From positions 1-64,000 of the forward strand of contig JADKGE010000005.1 in assembly GCA_016717115.1 (NCBI GenBank): 64,000 nucleotides of DNA, read 5' to 3'. The DNA is from Actinomycetota bacterium. Lineage in GTDB: Bacteria; Actinomycetota; Actinomycetes; S36-B12. Numbering within the stretch: the stretch's first letter is position 1; every line of letters begins with the position of its first letter. Below, piece by piece: positions 17,124 through 30,940 of the stretch. Both the position numbers and the translations under genes were made by a program. Under the pieces are notes generated by a model. The model did not search any database. It saw only the letters and a program-made list of their open reading frames with translations, and had not been told where the DNA came from.

Positions 17124-17789
17124 GTGGGATCGACGCTGGGGCAGATCCTGCCCCTCGCCCTGGGTGTCGGAATCAATCCCCTGCCCATCATCGCCATGAT
17201 CCTCATCCTGCTGACGCCGAGGGCGAAGGCAAGCGGATTGACGTTCCTGGCCGGGTGGCTGCTGGGCCTCACGGCCGTTGGCGGTGTCGCCATCGCCATC
17301 GCCAACCGCACCGACCTCTACGCCTCCGAGGGCTCGACCCTGGCCCGGTGGCTGCGCATCATCGTCGGCATCGCGGTGCTCGCACTTGCGGCCAAGCAGT
17401 GGCTGGGCCGGCCGCGAGCCGGCGAAGACACGAAGAAGCCCCGCTGGATGGCGGCGATCGAGACGTTCACGCCCGCGAGGTCGTTCCGCCTCGGGCTGAT
17501 CCTCTCGGGCGCCAACCCCAAGAACGTCGCGCTGACGCTCGCGGCCGCGGGCATCATCGTCGCGGAGGGGCTCACGGTCACCGAGGAGGTGACGCTGCTG
17601 GCGGCGTTCATCCTCGTGGCGACTGCGGGCGTCGCCACTCCACTTGTCGTGTTCCTCGTTTCAGGCAGCGCCGCGACCAGGGTCCTGGAGGCCTGGGGCG
17701 CCTGGCTCCAGCGAAACAACGCCGTCATCATGTCGATCGTGCTGCTCGTGATCGGTTTGCTGCTCCTGGTCAAGGGATTCACCGGCTGA
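17124..17789 (+). CDS. GAP/Sap-family membrane protein
   Basis: 221 residues with about six hydrophobic segments. It opens with LGQILPLALGVGINPLPIIAMILIL and holds LILSGANPKNVALTLAAAG in the middle, the two conserved half-motifs (INPLPI and NPKN) of the GAP family, which includes the mycobacterial sulfolipid-1-addressing protein Sap. Members are thought to move lipids or peptidoglycan-related glycolipids across the membrane. The GTG start has no clear ribosome binding site, and a TAGGCT hexamer about 30 bases upstream could be the -10. Confidence 0.82.
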   Translation: MGSTLGQILPLALGVGINPLPIIAMILILLTPRAKASGLTFLAGWLLGLTAVGGVAIAIANRTDLYASEGSTLARWLRIIVGIAVLALAAKQWLGRPRAGEDTKKPRWMAAIETFTPARSFRLGLILSGANPKNVALTLAAAGIIVAEGLTVTEEVTLLAAFILVATAGVATPLVVFLVSGSAATRVLEAWGAWLQRNNAVIMSIVLLVIGLLLLVKGFTG

Positions 17790-17792
17790 CCG

Positions 17793-23177
<5,385 letters not shown>

Positions 23178-23293
23178 CAACGTCGCCAATCGGGCCGGAG
23201 GGGGCAATCTGACCCTCACATCCTGCCCCATCCTGCGAGGGAGTCAATCACCGCGGAGGCTCCTGCTGCCTCGTGTTCCCCAGCGACCGCCTC

Positions 23294-23422
23294 CTACTTC
23301 TTGGCGGGGACGATCGGCGCCGCGGCGCCGGCCGAAGCCGCCAGTCGCTTGTCGGCTCGCTTCTCCTTGATCGACTTCCCGGACTTCTTGGTCATCGACT
23401 TCTGCGGGGACTTGTTGCCCAT
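23294..23422 (-). CDS. Small basic protein, 42 residues
   Basis: ATG at 23422 behind AAGGGAAC. The sequence opens MGNKSPQKSMTKKSGKSIKE and ends in AAAPIVPAKK, with about a dozen Lys/Arg in 42 residues. Very small Lys-rich proteins with a KSLKEKR-like core are common in Actinomycetota and have no known role; nucleic-acid binding is a guess. It lies about 115 bases upstream of the DUF11 gene on the same strand and may be cotranscribed with it. Confidence 0.65.
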   Translation of the reverse strand: MGNKSPQKSMTKKSGKSIKEKRADKRLAASAGAAAPIVPAKK

Positions 23423-23595
23423 GGCTGTTCCCTTGCTTGGAAGCCTGGAGGACTCCGGTCCCTCGACCATACGCGCACGGCACCCGGCGCGTCAGTGGTC
23501 GCGGGGTTGCGCGTACCGGTACCGCTCTCACGCCGGAGCGGCATGTCGCCGGGCGGGGCATACTGATGACATCACGTTGATGACAAGGAGACGAC

Positions 23596-23937
23596 ATGGC
23601 TGACAGCGAACGAGCCGACTGGCAAGGCGTCGGAGCATCGTTCCGCACCCTGGGGAACCTGCTCAAGCAGCACGCCGTGGAGACCGGCGAGGCGGTCCGC
23701 GCGTCCGGCGGCCAGGCAGAGAAGAACGTGGTCGATGACGTCACAGCGGGTTTCAAGACGGTCCTCGCGAAGTTCGACGAGGCCACCACCGATCCGGAGA
23801 CCTCCGCAGCCGCGAAGGACGCCACGGCCAAGTTCCTCGACGCCATCAAGGCGGAACTCACCGGCGGCGGCACCACCCCTGAGGCACCGCCGGCGGAGCC
23901 CAAGGCCGACGAGCCGCCGAAGCCGATCGAGCCCTAG
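23596..23937 (+). CDS. Small hypothetical helical protein with a Pro-rich tail
   Basis: 113 residues behind AAGGAGAC. Two amphipathic helices (ASFRTLGNLLKQHAVETGEAV and AAKDATAKFLDAIKAEL) are followed by an acidic, proline-rich tail (TPEAPPAEPKADEPPKP). There is no signal peptide or membrane segment. Similar short soluble helical proteins occur across Actinomycetota, but I cannot assign a function. Confidence 0.65.
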   Translation: MADSERADWQGVGASFRTLGNLLKQHAVETGEAVRASGGQAEKNVVDDVTAGFKTVLAKFDEATTDPETSAAAKDATAKFLDAIKAELTGGGTTPEAPPAEPKADEPPKPIEP

Positions 23938-23946
23938 GCCCCCACC

Positions 23947-24822
23947 TCAGGACAGTCGGGCGGCAACGGCGTCGGTCGCGCGGTTGACGTCGGCGGAATC
24001 GGTGTACGACAAGACGTGGACGGAGCCGCCGTCCACCCCCGCGGCGTTCGACTGGAGCAGCGACCGGTAGTCGCACACGATGTCGGCGTCCGCGCAGATG
24101 CTGTGGACCCGGGACTTCAGGCGCTTCGGGAGTAGCGTCCCGCGCACACCCGACTGGCTGCGGAGGGCGTAGCTGATGCCTCGGCTGCGCCCCGCCGTCC
24201 CATAGTTGGTGGTGCGGTCCTTGCGCGAGCGGTCGCCGTCGGCAATCAGCACGGCTCCGTCGAGTCGGGCGAGGATCGCCGTCGACGACGGGTCCGAGGA
24301 CGCGAGGTCCTGCAGAACACGATGCATGACCATCGCCCCCTGGGAGTAGCCCGCGAGCACCAACCGTTGCTGCGGGCACACGGCTGCCTGAGACCTCAGG
24401 GTGCCCGTGACGGTCGCAACGCCCTGCTCGAGGCCCCCGAAGTACGTGGCAGGGTCGAGCACGAGCAACTGCGCCTCCGCCGCCGGGTACTCGACGGCAG
24501 AAACCGAGACACTGCGCCCGGGCAGGTCCTGGACGAGCCGCTGCGCGACGCCGTTCACCTGCGGACCCAGGCCGGTGCCGCCGTCCGCACTCGACCCGGC
24601 CTGAGGCTGCCCCGATCCGCGGGCGCCGAGGAACAGCACATCGGCGCAGTCGGCCCTGGTCTGCCCGGCGGGCGTGGTCGCGTCGACGACGAGCCCCGGC
24701 ACGAGCATGGCCTGCGCCCACGGGGCGAAGGCGATCCCGAGAACCGCCATGCCGGCGATTGCGGCGACGGCGGCCCCCCGCACTCCCGGTGCGAGTGCAG
24801 ACGTGTCGCGTCGTTGTGCCAC
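23947..24822 (-). CDS. Secreted or membrane-anchored cutinase-family hydrolase
   Basis: 291 residues. An N-terminal hydrophobic helix (GAAVAAIAGMAVLGIAFAPW) serves as signal or anchor. The cutinase core follows: CADVLFLGARGSGQ (family opening with a conserved Cys), then VLAGYSQGAMVMHRVL with the nucleophilic Ser in GYSQG, and the late SICADADIVCDY, where the catalytic Asp sits between the two Cys of the second disulfide. The final catalytic His is expected in the C-terminal SVHVLSY. Cutinases hydrolyse ester bonds in polyesters, lipids and cell-wall mycolates. It starts three bases after the SIMPL gene stop, so the two form an operon. Confidence 0.88.
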   Translation of the reverse strand: MAQRRDTSALAPGVRGAAVAAIAGMAVLGIAFAPWAQAMLVPGLVVDATTPAGQTRADCADVLFLGARGSGQPQAGSSADGGTGLGPQVNGVAQRLVQDLPGRSVSVSAVEYPAAEAQLLVLDPATYFGGLEQGVATVTGTLRSQAAVCPQQRLVLAGYSQGAMVMHRVLQDLASSDPSSTAILARLDGAVLIADGDRSRKDRTTNYGTAGRSRGISYALRSQSGVRGTLLPKRLKSRVHSICADADIVCDYRSLLQSNAAGVDGGSVHVLSYTDSADVNRATDAVAARLS

Positions 24823-24825
24823 AGG

Positions 24826-25569
24826 TCAGTTCGCGATCGACCAGGCGATGCTCACGGAGACGCTCACCTCAGTCGTGCCGGGCTCGATCGGCGTCGGCGC
24901 CTTCTCCGCCGGGGCGGCGGCCGCGTCCGCGTAGGCGATCGGCGGCGGCACGTTGGTGCTGGACGACTCTGACACGCTCGCCACGGTCCCCAGCGTGAAG
25001 CCGAGGAGGTCGGCGTACTGCTTTGCCTGTGCCGACGCGATCTCGACTGCCTGAGCCCGTGCCTTGCTGGCCGCAATGGTCGGATCGGTGACGAAGGGCG
25101 ACAACGAGTCGACGCGCGCGGCATTGCCACCCGCCGCCACGACGGAGTCGAGGGTGGCCCCTGCGGTGGTCAGGTCGCGGAAGGTGACCGAAATGGACTG
25201 CGACGCGCGGTAGCCCGTCGGGATCTGCCCGCCGTCGGCGGTGTAGTTGTACGTGGGCCCGACGTTGATCGCCTGGGTCGCGATGTCCTTCTCGTCGACC
25301 CCTGCTGCCTTCAGTGCGTCAAGCACCTTCGTGGTCGCGATGGCCGCCGTCTCCTGGGCCTTCTGGGCCGACGTGGGATCGGTCGTCTCCACGGTCAAGG
25401 ATGCACGTGCCGCGTCGGGGACGGCCTCCGCTGACCCGGTCGCCGAGACGCTGACTGTGCGGGGCACCGCCGCGTCGGCGGAGACCACCGTCGTCGGTGA
25501 GCAGGCACTCAGGAGGAGAACCCCCGCAGCCACCGACACGAACAGGCCACTCATCGCTCGTCGCTTCAT
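24826..25569 (-). CDS. SIMPL-domain (DUF541) lipoprotein
   Basis: 247 residues. Signal peptide with lipobox LLLSAC puts the mature protein on the outer face of the membrane. The body has the SIMPL pattern: RTVSVSATGSAEAVPDAARASLTVET, then KVLDALKAAGVDEKDIATQAINVGPTY, GYRASQSISVTFRDL and AVEIASAQAKQYADLLG, with EVSVSVSIAWSI at the end. BP26/SIMPL proteins form oligomeric rings or channels; the bacterial role is not settled. The ATG at 25569 was chosen as it begins MKRR before the hydrophobic segment. Cotranscribed with the downstream cutinase. Confidence 0.85.
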   Translation of the reverse strand: MKRRAMSGLFVSVAAGVLLLSACSPTTVVSADAAVPRTVSVSATGSAEAVPDAARASLTVETTDPTSAQKAQETAAIATTKVLDALKAAGVDEKDIATQAINVGPTYNYTADGGQIPTGYRASQSISVTFRDLTTAGATLDSVVAAGGNAARVDSLSPFVTDPTIAASKARAQAVEIASAQAKQYADLLGFTLGTVASVSESSSTNVPPPIAYADAAAAPAEKAPTPIEPGTTEVSVSVSIAWSIAN

Positions 25570-25660
25570 GACCCCATAGTGCCTCACCCATGTCCCCGAA
25601 CCCGAATGACGGAGCGGTTTCGGCGTCCCTTGCGCCCGCCCGCGCTGTTACCGTCGAACC

Positions 25661-26611
25661 GTGCAAGGCCGACCGGGCACGCGCTGCATCACCGCCATCA
25701 CGGTGGCGACCGTCGTCGCTGCGGTCCTTGCCTCGGCGCCTTCGTCCGCGGTGGAACCACCCGTCTCCGTGCTGTCGCAGCCGGTTCAGTACGCGACGGT
25801 CGGCGGAGCGACGCTCGGGTACCGCTCGGCCGGCTCAGGGCCGCCCCTGGTCCTCATCCCCGGCTCGTCCAACACCATGGCCGAGTGGGATCCACGCATG
25901 CTCGACGAGCTCGCGACGAGCCACCGGGTGATCGTCTTCGACAATCGGGGCGCAGGAACGTCGACCGGCTCCGTGGAGCGGCTGACCATCGCCTCGATGG
26001 CCCGAGACACCGCGCAGTTCATCGCGGGCGTCACGAGCGGCCGGGCCGACGTGCTGGGCTGGTCGATGGGCGGCTTCATCGCTCAGGAGCTCGCCATCAG
26101 GTACCCCGAACGCGTCCGGCGTCTCGTGCTGGCCAGCACCGACTGCGGCGGACCCGGCACCGCACCACCCACCGAACGAGCGCTGAGGATCCTCACCGAT
26201 CCCGATGCCACGCAGGCAGACCGCCTGAGCATCCTCTTCCCGAAGAACCGGATCGGCGCGGGCGTCGCGTGGTCGACCGCCATCGGGGATGCCTTCGCGG
26301 CGAACGGCTATCAGCCCCCGAACTCCTTCACCGTGAGTCCGGCAACCGCTCAGGAGCAGTCGCTGGCGGCCGGTCCGCGATGGCTGGGTGAGGGTCGCGG
26401 CACCTGCGATCGGCTGGCGCGCATCACGCAGCGAACGCTGATCGGGGCGGGCCGGCGCGACGTTGTCTCTCCCTCGGTCAACCACAAGACCCTGTCCACC
26501 GGCATCCCCCGCTCTTCGGTCTCCCTGTACGAGGACGCGGGGCACGCCTTCCTGTTCCAGCCCGGACTCGGATTCACGAAGGTCATCGCCTCGTTCCTCG
26601 CAGCCCGCTGA
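25661..26611 (+). CDS. Secreted alpha/beta-fold hydrolase
   Basis: 316 residues from GTG at 25661. A signal peptide (ITAITVATVVAAVLASAPSSA) precedes an alpha/beta-hydrolase: PPLVLIPGSSNTMAEWD (oxyanion HG-like loop), VIVFDNRGAGTS, the nucleophile elbow ADVLGWSMGGFIAQELA, TLIGAGRRDVVSP (acid) and YEDAGHAFLF (catalytic His). A cap domain sits at about 160-245. Close to the proline iminopeptidase/esterase group. The substrate is unknown. Confidence 0.85.
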   Translation: MQGRPGTRCITAITVATVVAAVLASAPSSAVEPPVSVLSQPVQYATVGGATLGYRSAGSGPPLVLIPGSSNTMAEWDPRMLDELATSHRVIVFDNRGAGTSTGSVERLTIASMARDTAQFIAGVTSGRADVLGWSMGGFIAQELAIRYPERVRRLVLASTDCGGPGTAPPTERALRILTDPDATQADRLSILFPKNRIGAGVAWSTAIGDAFAANGYQPPNSFTVSPATAQEQSLAAGPRWLGEGRGTCDRLARITQRTLIGAGRRDVVSPSVNHKTLSTGIPRSSVSLYEDAGHAFLFQPGLGFTKVIASFLAAR

Positions 26612-26681
26612 GCGACCGCGAGGAACGACGCCACCCCCGCCTCCCCAGCCGTTGCCTCGACTCCTGCGGAGTTCTAGCGTC

Positions 26682-27740
26682 ATGGCCATGAGGGCGATGA
26701 TCATCAAGGAGTTCCGAGAGCTCAGCCGCGACCGGCGAACGATGGCGATGATCGTCGTCCTGCCGATCCTGCTGCTGGTCATCTTCGGCTACGCGGCGAA
26801 CTTCAACGTGGGGACGCTTCGGACGGTCGTCGTCGGCCCGCAGGCCAGCGTCGCCCAGGCCATGCTGCCGCCACTGTTCGAGGTCACGTCGGTGCAGACC
26901 GACGCGTCTACGCAGGACGCCAAGACCTTGTTGCAGCGCGGCGAGGCACAGATCGTCATCGACACCAACACGACGCCGCCCACCGCCTGGGTGGACGGCG
27001 CAGACCTGTTCTCCGCCCAGACGGCCAACGCAGCCCTGGCGCGAGCCGGCGGCCAGGTGCAGACGCAGATCCTGTTCAATCCCGAGCTGAAGACCTCGTG
27101 GTACATGGTGCCTTCGCTCATCGGCCTCATTCTGACGTTCATCGGAACGATCGTCACCAGCATCGGGCTCGTGCGCGAGCGCGAGACCGGCACGCTGGAA
27201 CAACTGGCCGTGATGCCGTTCCGCCCCGTCGACGTCATCGTCGGGAAGATCGCCCCCTACTTCCTCCTGGCCAGCATCGACCTCGTGATCATCACGCTGG
27301 TGGGAATGCTGCTGTTCGGCGTGCCGTTCGCCGGCAGCATCCTCCTGTTCGCCCTCGGCGCTGCGCTCTTCCTGTTCGCCGTGCTCGGTGTCGGCGTCCT
27401 CATCTCGACCGTGTCCCAGACCACCGGGCAGGCGATCCAGCTGGCGATCCTCACCCTGCTTCCTCAGGTGCTGCTCTCGGGGATGATCTTCCCCCTCCTT
27501 GCCATGCCGTGGGCCGTTCGCTGGATCAGCTACCTGATGCCCTTGACCTACTTCACCATGATCAGCCGCGGCACCTTCCTGCGCGGGACTCCCATCGACG
27601 CGCCGTCCATGTGGCTGCCGCTGCTCGTCTTGTCGGTCATGGCGCTGGCCATCTTCGGCCTCGCGATCATCAGGTTCCGGCGCGACCTTTCCCCGTCCGG
27701 CAGCACGAGGCGCCCGACCCCGGCCGGTCAGGAGGGCTGA
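26682..27740 (+). CDS. ABC-2 type transporter permease (YhhJ/YbhR-like)
   Basis: 352 residues. One N-terminal membrane helix (MAMIVVLPILLLVIFGYA) follows IKEFRELSRDR, then an extracytoplasmic domain of about 130 residues (VTSVQTDASTQDAKTLLQRGEAQIVI). Five or so helices make up the C-terminal half, including LVRERETGTLEQLAVMPFRP, the conserved coupling region of ABC-2 permeases. The next gene starts two bases after its stop and supplies both nucleotide-binding domains. This looks like a drug or lipid exporter; no membrane-fusion partner is nearby. Either ATG at 26682 or 26688 could be the start. Confidence 0.88.
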   Translation: MAMRAMIIKEFRELSRDRRTMAMIVVLPILLLVIFGYAANFNVGTLRTVVVGPQASVAQAMLPPLFEVTSVQTDASTQDAKTLLQRGEAQIVIDTNTTPPTAWVDGADLFSAQTANAALARAGGQVQTQILFNPELKTSWYMVPSLIGLILTFIGTIVTSIGLVRERETGTLEQLAVMPFRPVDVIVGKIAPYFLLASIDLVIITLVGMLLFGVPFAGSILLFALGAALFLFAVLGVGVLISTVSQTTGQAIQLAILTLLPQVLLSGMIFPLLAMPWAVRWISYLMPLTYFTMISRGTFLRGTPIDAPSMWLPLLVLSVMALAIFGLAIIRFRRDLSPSGSTRRPTPAGQEG

Positions 27741-27741
27741 G

Positions 27742-29490
27742 GTGGCGACCGCGGTCGATGGTTGGGGAGTCGACAACGTCACCGTCTGCTGGGGCGATCG
27801 GGTGGCGCTGGACTCGGTGTCGTTGTCCGCCGGCCCCGGCGAGGTCGTCGCCGTCGTGGGTGGCGACGGTGCCGGGAAGTCCACCCTGCTGCGCGCGCTC
27901 ATCGGCCGCGTGCTCCCGACAGCCGGCACGATCACTGCGCCCGCGGCGATCCACCTCGGCTATCAGCCGGCAGTCTCAGGAGCGTGGGGCCAGCTCTCGG
28001 TGGACGAGAACCTTGACCTCGTGGCGGGCGTGTACCGACTGGATCCCGCTCGCGAGCGCCTCCAGCGGACCCGTCTCCTCGACGCGGCGGGACTCATGGA
28101 TGTCCGAGGTCGTCGGGCTGCGCAGCTGTCCGGTGGCATGCGCCAGAAGCTGGGCTTCTGCATGGCCATGCTCCACCAGCCCGTCCTGCTCGTCCTGGAC
28201 GAGCCCTCGACCGGCGTCGATCCCGTCAGCCGCGTCGAGCTGTGGGGACTCATCACCGACGCGGCCGCGCAGGGGGCGGCCGTCGTCCTCAGCACGACCT
28301 ACCTGGACGAGGCCGAGCGCGTCCACGAGGTGCTCGTGCTGGACGCGGGCGTTCCGCTGCTCGAAGGCACTCCGGCGCAGGTCATCGCCTCGTCGCCGGG
28401 CACCGTCACCACCGTGGGCGCCCCAACAGATCCTGGTCGGGCGTGGCGCCGCGGTCGGGCGTGGCGCCAGTGGCATCCGGGGCCACCGGCGCCCGGCGAC
28501 ACGGTGGTGTCACCGGACATGGAGGACGCCGTCGTGGCTGCCGCTCTGAGCCGCCGCGCGCCCGGGTCGGAACGCACTGCAGGTGCTCCGATTGGTGCCG
28601 ACAACTCGGACGCTGCCGGCTCCGAGCTCGGGCGCGTCGACGCAGTCACGAAGCGCTTCGGTCACGATCCCGTGGTCGAGGGGGTGTCCATGAGCGTGCG
28701 CGGCGGCGAGATCGTCGGCGTCATCGGCGCGAACGGTGCCGGGAAGACGACCTTGATCCGCATGCAACTCGGTCTGCTCCTGCCCACGGAGGGCCGTGTC
28801 ACGCTCTTCGGTGAGGCACCGTCCCGAGTGTCTCGCCGCCGGCTCGGCTACGTCCCGCAGGGCCTCGGGCTCTACCGTGACCTCACCGTCGGCGAGAACC
28901 TGGCGTTCGTTGCCGGCGCGTACGGGGTTCGGCCCTCGCTCGACGCGGGCCTCGTTCCCCTGGCGGGAGCCCTCGTGGCATCGATCGGGCTCGGACGCCA
29001 GCGGCAGCTCGCCTTCACCTGCGCGCTGTCGCACTCTCCTGAACTGCTCGTCCTTGACGAGCCGACGTCCGGAGTCGACCCCATCTCGCGGGCACGTCTG
29101 TGGGACACCATCCACGCACAGGCCGAGTCAGGCGTGGGAGTCCTCGTGAGCACCCACTACATGCAGGAGGCGGAGCAGTGCGATCGGCTCCTGCTCATGG
29201 ATCTGGGCCGCGTGGTGGCCCAGGGCACCGTGGCTGACATCGTCGGCGACACGACCGCGGTTCAGGTCGACACCGAGCACTGGAGTGCCGCGTTCACCGC
29301 TCTCACGGATCGCGACCTGCCCGTGGCCCTCTCCGGCATCCGCGTGCGGGTGGCCGGCACCGCGCCAGACGTCGTCCGCGGAGTCCTTGCCGCCGCCGGG
29401 GTGGACGCACGTCTCGAGATCGTTCCCGCGACGCTCGAGGAGAAGATGACCCTCATCACGCGCAACCGCACCGTGACGCCGCAGCCCTGA
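27742..29490 (+). CDS. ABC transporter ATPase with two fused nucleotide-binding domains (YbhF-like)
   Basis: 582 residues. Domain 1 has Walker A GGDGAGKST at 40-48, signature LSGGMRQKL and Walker B VLLVLDEPSTG. Domain 2 has Walker A GANGAGKTT near 334, a Q-loop (YVPQGLGLYRDL) and Walker B LLVLDEPTSG, but its signature reads LGRQRQLAF instead of LSGGQ. The same weakening is seen in YbhF-type proteins, so one of the two ATP sites is probably degenerate. A roughly 80-residue linker holds a repeated RGRAWRQ/GRAWRRG segment coded by a 16-base tandem repeat near 28437-28470. Starts with GTG two bases after the permease gene. Confidence 0.9.
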   Translation: MATAVDGWGVDNVTVCWGDRVALDSVSLSAGPGEVVAVVGGDGAGKSTLLRALIGRVLPTAGTITAPAAIHLGYQPAVSGAWGQLSVDENLDLVAGVYRLDPARERLQRTRLLDAAGLMDVRGRRAAQLSGGMRQKLGFCMAMLHQPVLLVLDEPSTGVDPVSRVELWGLITDAAAQGAAVVLSTTYLDEAERVHEVLVLDAGVPLLEGTPAQVIASSPGTVTTVGAPTDPGRAWRRGRAWRQWHPGPPAPGDTVVSPDMEDAVVAAALSRRAPGSERTAGAPIGADNSDAAGSELGRVDAVTKRFGHDPVVEGVSMSVRGGEIVGVIGANGAGKTTLIRMQLGLLLPTEGRVTLFGEAPSRVSRRRLGYVPQGLGLYRDLTVGENLAFVAGAYGVRPSLDAGLVPLAGALVASIGLGRQRQLAFTCALSHSPELLVLDEPTSGVDPISRARLWDTIHAQAESGVGVLVSTHYMQEAEQCDRLLLMDLGRVVAQGTVADIVGDTTAVQVDTEHWSAAFTALTDRDLPVALSGIRVRVAGTAPDVVRGVLAAAGVDARLEIVPATLEEKMTLITRNRTVTPQP

Positions 29491-29517
29491 CCGGCAGCCC
29501 GCGCCGACGAGCAGGGG

Positions 29518-30360
29518 TCAGGGGACCAGCCCGAACACCACCTGCATCGCACCGTCGGCATCTCGGAGCGTCAGGGTGTTGCCGTCGATCTGGTACGTGG
29601 TCACGTTGTCGAGGGCGGCGAAGAAGTCCTGTTCGGTCTGGGTGACATCGGCGTCTTCACAGGCCATCGCCGTCGCGGCCACCGGTCCCAGCTCGATCAC
29701 GTCGGGTGGCGTCGTCGTGTACGACGTCGTGTAGGTGTTGCACCCACCCGAGCCGCTCATCGTGCCGTCGGCCGCGAACGTGGCCGTTGCCTTGTCCGTC
29801 GAGGCGGACGTCACGACGGCGTCCTTACCGTTGTTGATGCCCGTCGCCTGCCAGGAGGTGTCCGACAGGCTGCTCAGGCCGGGCGAGTACGTGAGCAGGG
29901 TGGCGCCGTCGGCGGTGGTCAGCACCAGGTCGTTGCCCGACCGGAACGCCGCGACCTTCCCCATGTTCGAGATGACCGCGTTCTCCTGGACGGTGACCGC
30001 CTCGTCGCAGGCCATCTTCGTCATCGGGCCGAGTTCGATCGTGAGGCTCGAGCCGGACTGCAGGTAGGTGCCGATGATGCGGTTGCACCCGGTGGATCCG
30101 TTGAGCACGCCGTCGGCACCGAAGTTGAGGGATGCTGCGTCGGCCGCGGTCACGGCCGGACTCATGGTGCCGTTCTCGCCGGCGAATGCGGCGAGCACCC
30201 AGGAGGTGCCGTCCAGTTGGTCAGCCGGGGAAGCCGGCGCGCTCGAGGTCACTGAGTCTCCCGTCGATTCGGCCGACCCTCCGCATGCTGCGAGGACCAC
30301 CACGCCGAGGGCGAGGAGGGCGCTGAGGGCACGTCGGCGGACGGATCGGTTGCTGATCAT
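29518..30360 (-). CDS. Lipoprotein with two META domains
   Basis: 280 residues. Signal peptide with lipobox VVLAACGG anchors it to the membrane. Two META (HslJ-like) repeats follow: DGTSWVLAAF ... LNGSTGCNRIIGTYLQSGSSLTI ... GPMTKMACDE, and SDTSWQATGI ... MSGSGGCNTYTTSYTTTPPDVI ... GPVAATAMACED. Each has the family's GCN and MAC Cys pair, suggesting one disulfide per domain. HslJ relatives are linked to heat and drug tolerance; the function here is unknown. The ATG at 30360 was chosen because it begins the signal peptide. Confidence 0.88.
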   Translation of the reverse strand: MISNRSVRRRALSALLALGVVVLAACGGSAESTGDSVTSSAPASPADQLDGTSWVLAAFAGENGTMSPAVTAADAASLNFGADGVLNGSTGCNRIIGTYLQSGSSLTIELGPMTKMACDEAVTVQENAVISNMGKVAAFRSGNDLVLTTADGATLLTYSPGLSSLSDTSWQATGINNGKDAVVTSASTDKATATFAADGTMSGSGGCNTYTTSYTTTPPDVIELGPVAATAMACEDADVTQTEQDFFAALDNVTTYQIDGNTLTLRDADGAMQVVFGLVP

Positions 30361-30408
30361 GCCCACACGGTATGTCAGGGGTTGCGCACCCATGGCAGGG
30401 TGGTCGCC

Positions 30409-30933
30409 ATGGAGACCGACCGTCTGCTCCTGCGACCCTTCGCGGCAGGCGACCTGCCCGCGTATCGGCTGCTGATGGGCCAGGACGAGGTCGGTGAGCA
30501 GTTGCCGCGCGGCCGCGGCTTCACGGCCGAGGAGACGGATCGACTCGCGCAGTTCTGGTCGGACCACTGGACGCAGCACGGGTACGGACCCTTCGCCGTC
30601 GTCGAGCGGTCGTCGGGCACCCTGCTGGGCCACTGCGGACTCAAGGCCGTCGAAGAGACCGGCGAGGTCGAGCTGCTCTACGCCCTCGGCCGAGAGCACT
30701 GGGGCGAAGGATTCGCGACCGAGGCAGCGCGGGCCTGCGTCGCCTGGGCCGACATGGTGCTCGACCTGCCGTGGCTGGTCGGCTTCGTCAAGCCCGACAA
30801 CGTCCGCTCGATCGCCGTCCTGACCAGGGCCGGCTTCGCGCCGGCCGATCAGGTGCACCTGTGGGGCCTCGATCTCATCCGCTACCGACGGCCCCGAGAG
30901 GATCAAGCGATGCCGGAGCCTTCGTCACCATGA
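30409..30933 (+). CDS. GNAT-family N-acetyltransferase
   Basis: 174 residues beginning METDRLLLRPFAAGDLPAY, the RimJ/RimL-like acetyltransferase opening. It continues with GPFAVVERSSGTLLGHCGLK, EVELLYALGREHWGEGFATEAARACVAWA (acetyl-CoA binding loop) and VKPDNVRSIAVLTRAGF, the conserved N.xS..v.ekxGF end. It transfers an acetyl group to an amine on a protein N-terminus or a small molecule. The first in-frame start (30382) would add nine unlikely residues. Divergent from the META lipoprotein by 48 bases. Confidence 0.87.
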   Translation: METDRLLLRPFAAGDLPAYRLLMGQDEVGEQLPRGRGFTAEETDRLAQFWSDHWTQHGYGPFAVVERSSGTLLGHCGLKAVEETGEVELLYALGREHWGEGFATEAARACVAWADMVLDLPWLVGFVKPDNVRSIAVLTRAGFAPADQVHLWGLDLIRYRRPREDQAMPEPSSP

Positions 30934-30940
30934 GCGGCGG

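Noticed and set aside
29518..30906. Longer N-terminal extension of the META lipoprotein gene to 30906
   Set aside because: The extension is antisense to the GNAT gene and would bury the signal peptide. The ATG at 30360 starts the lipoprotein signal directly.
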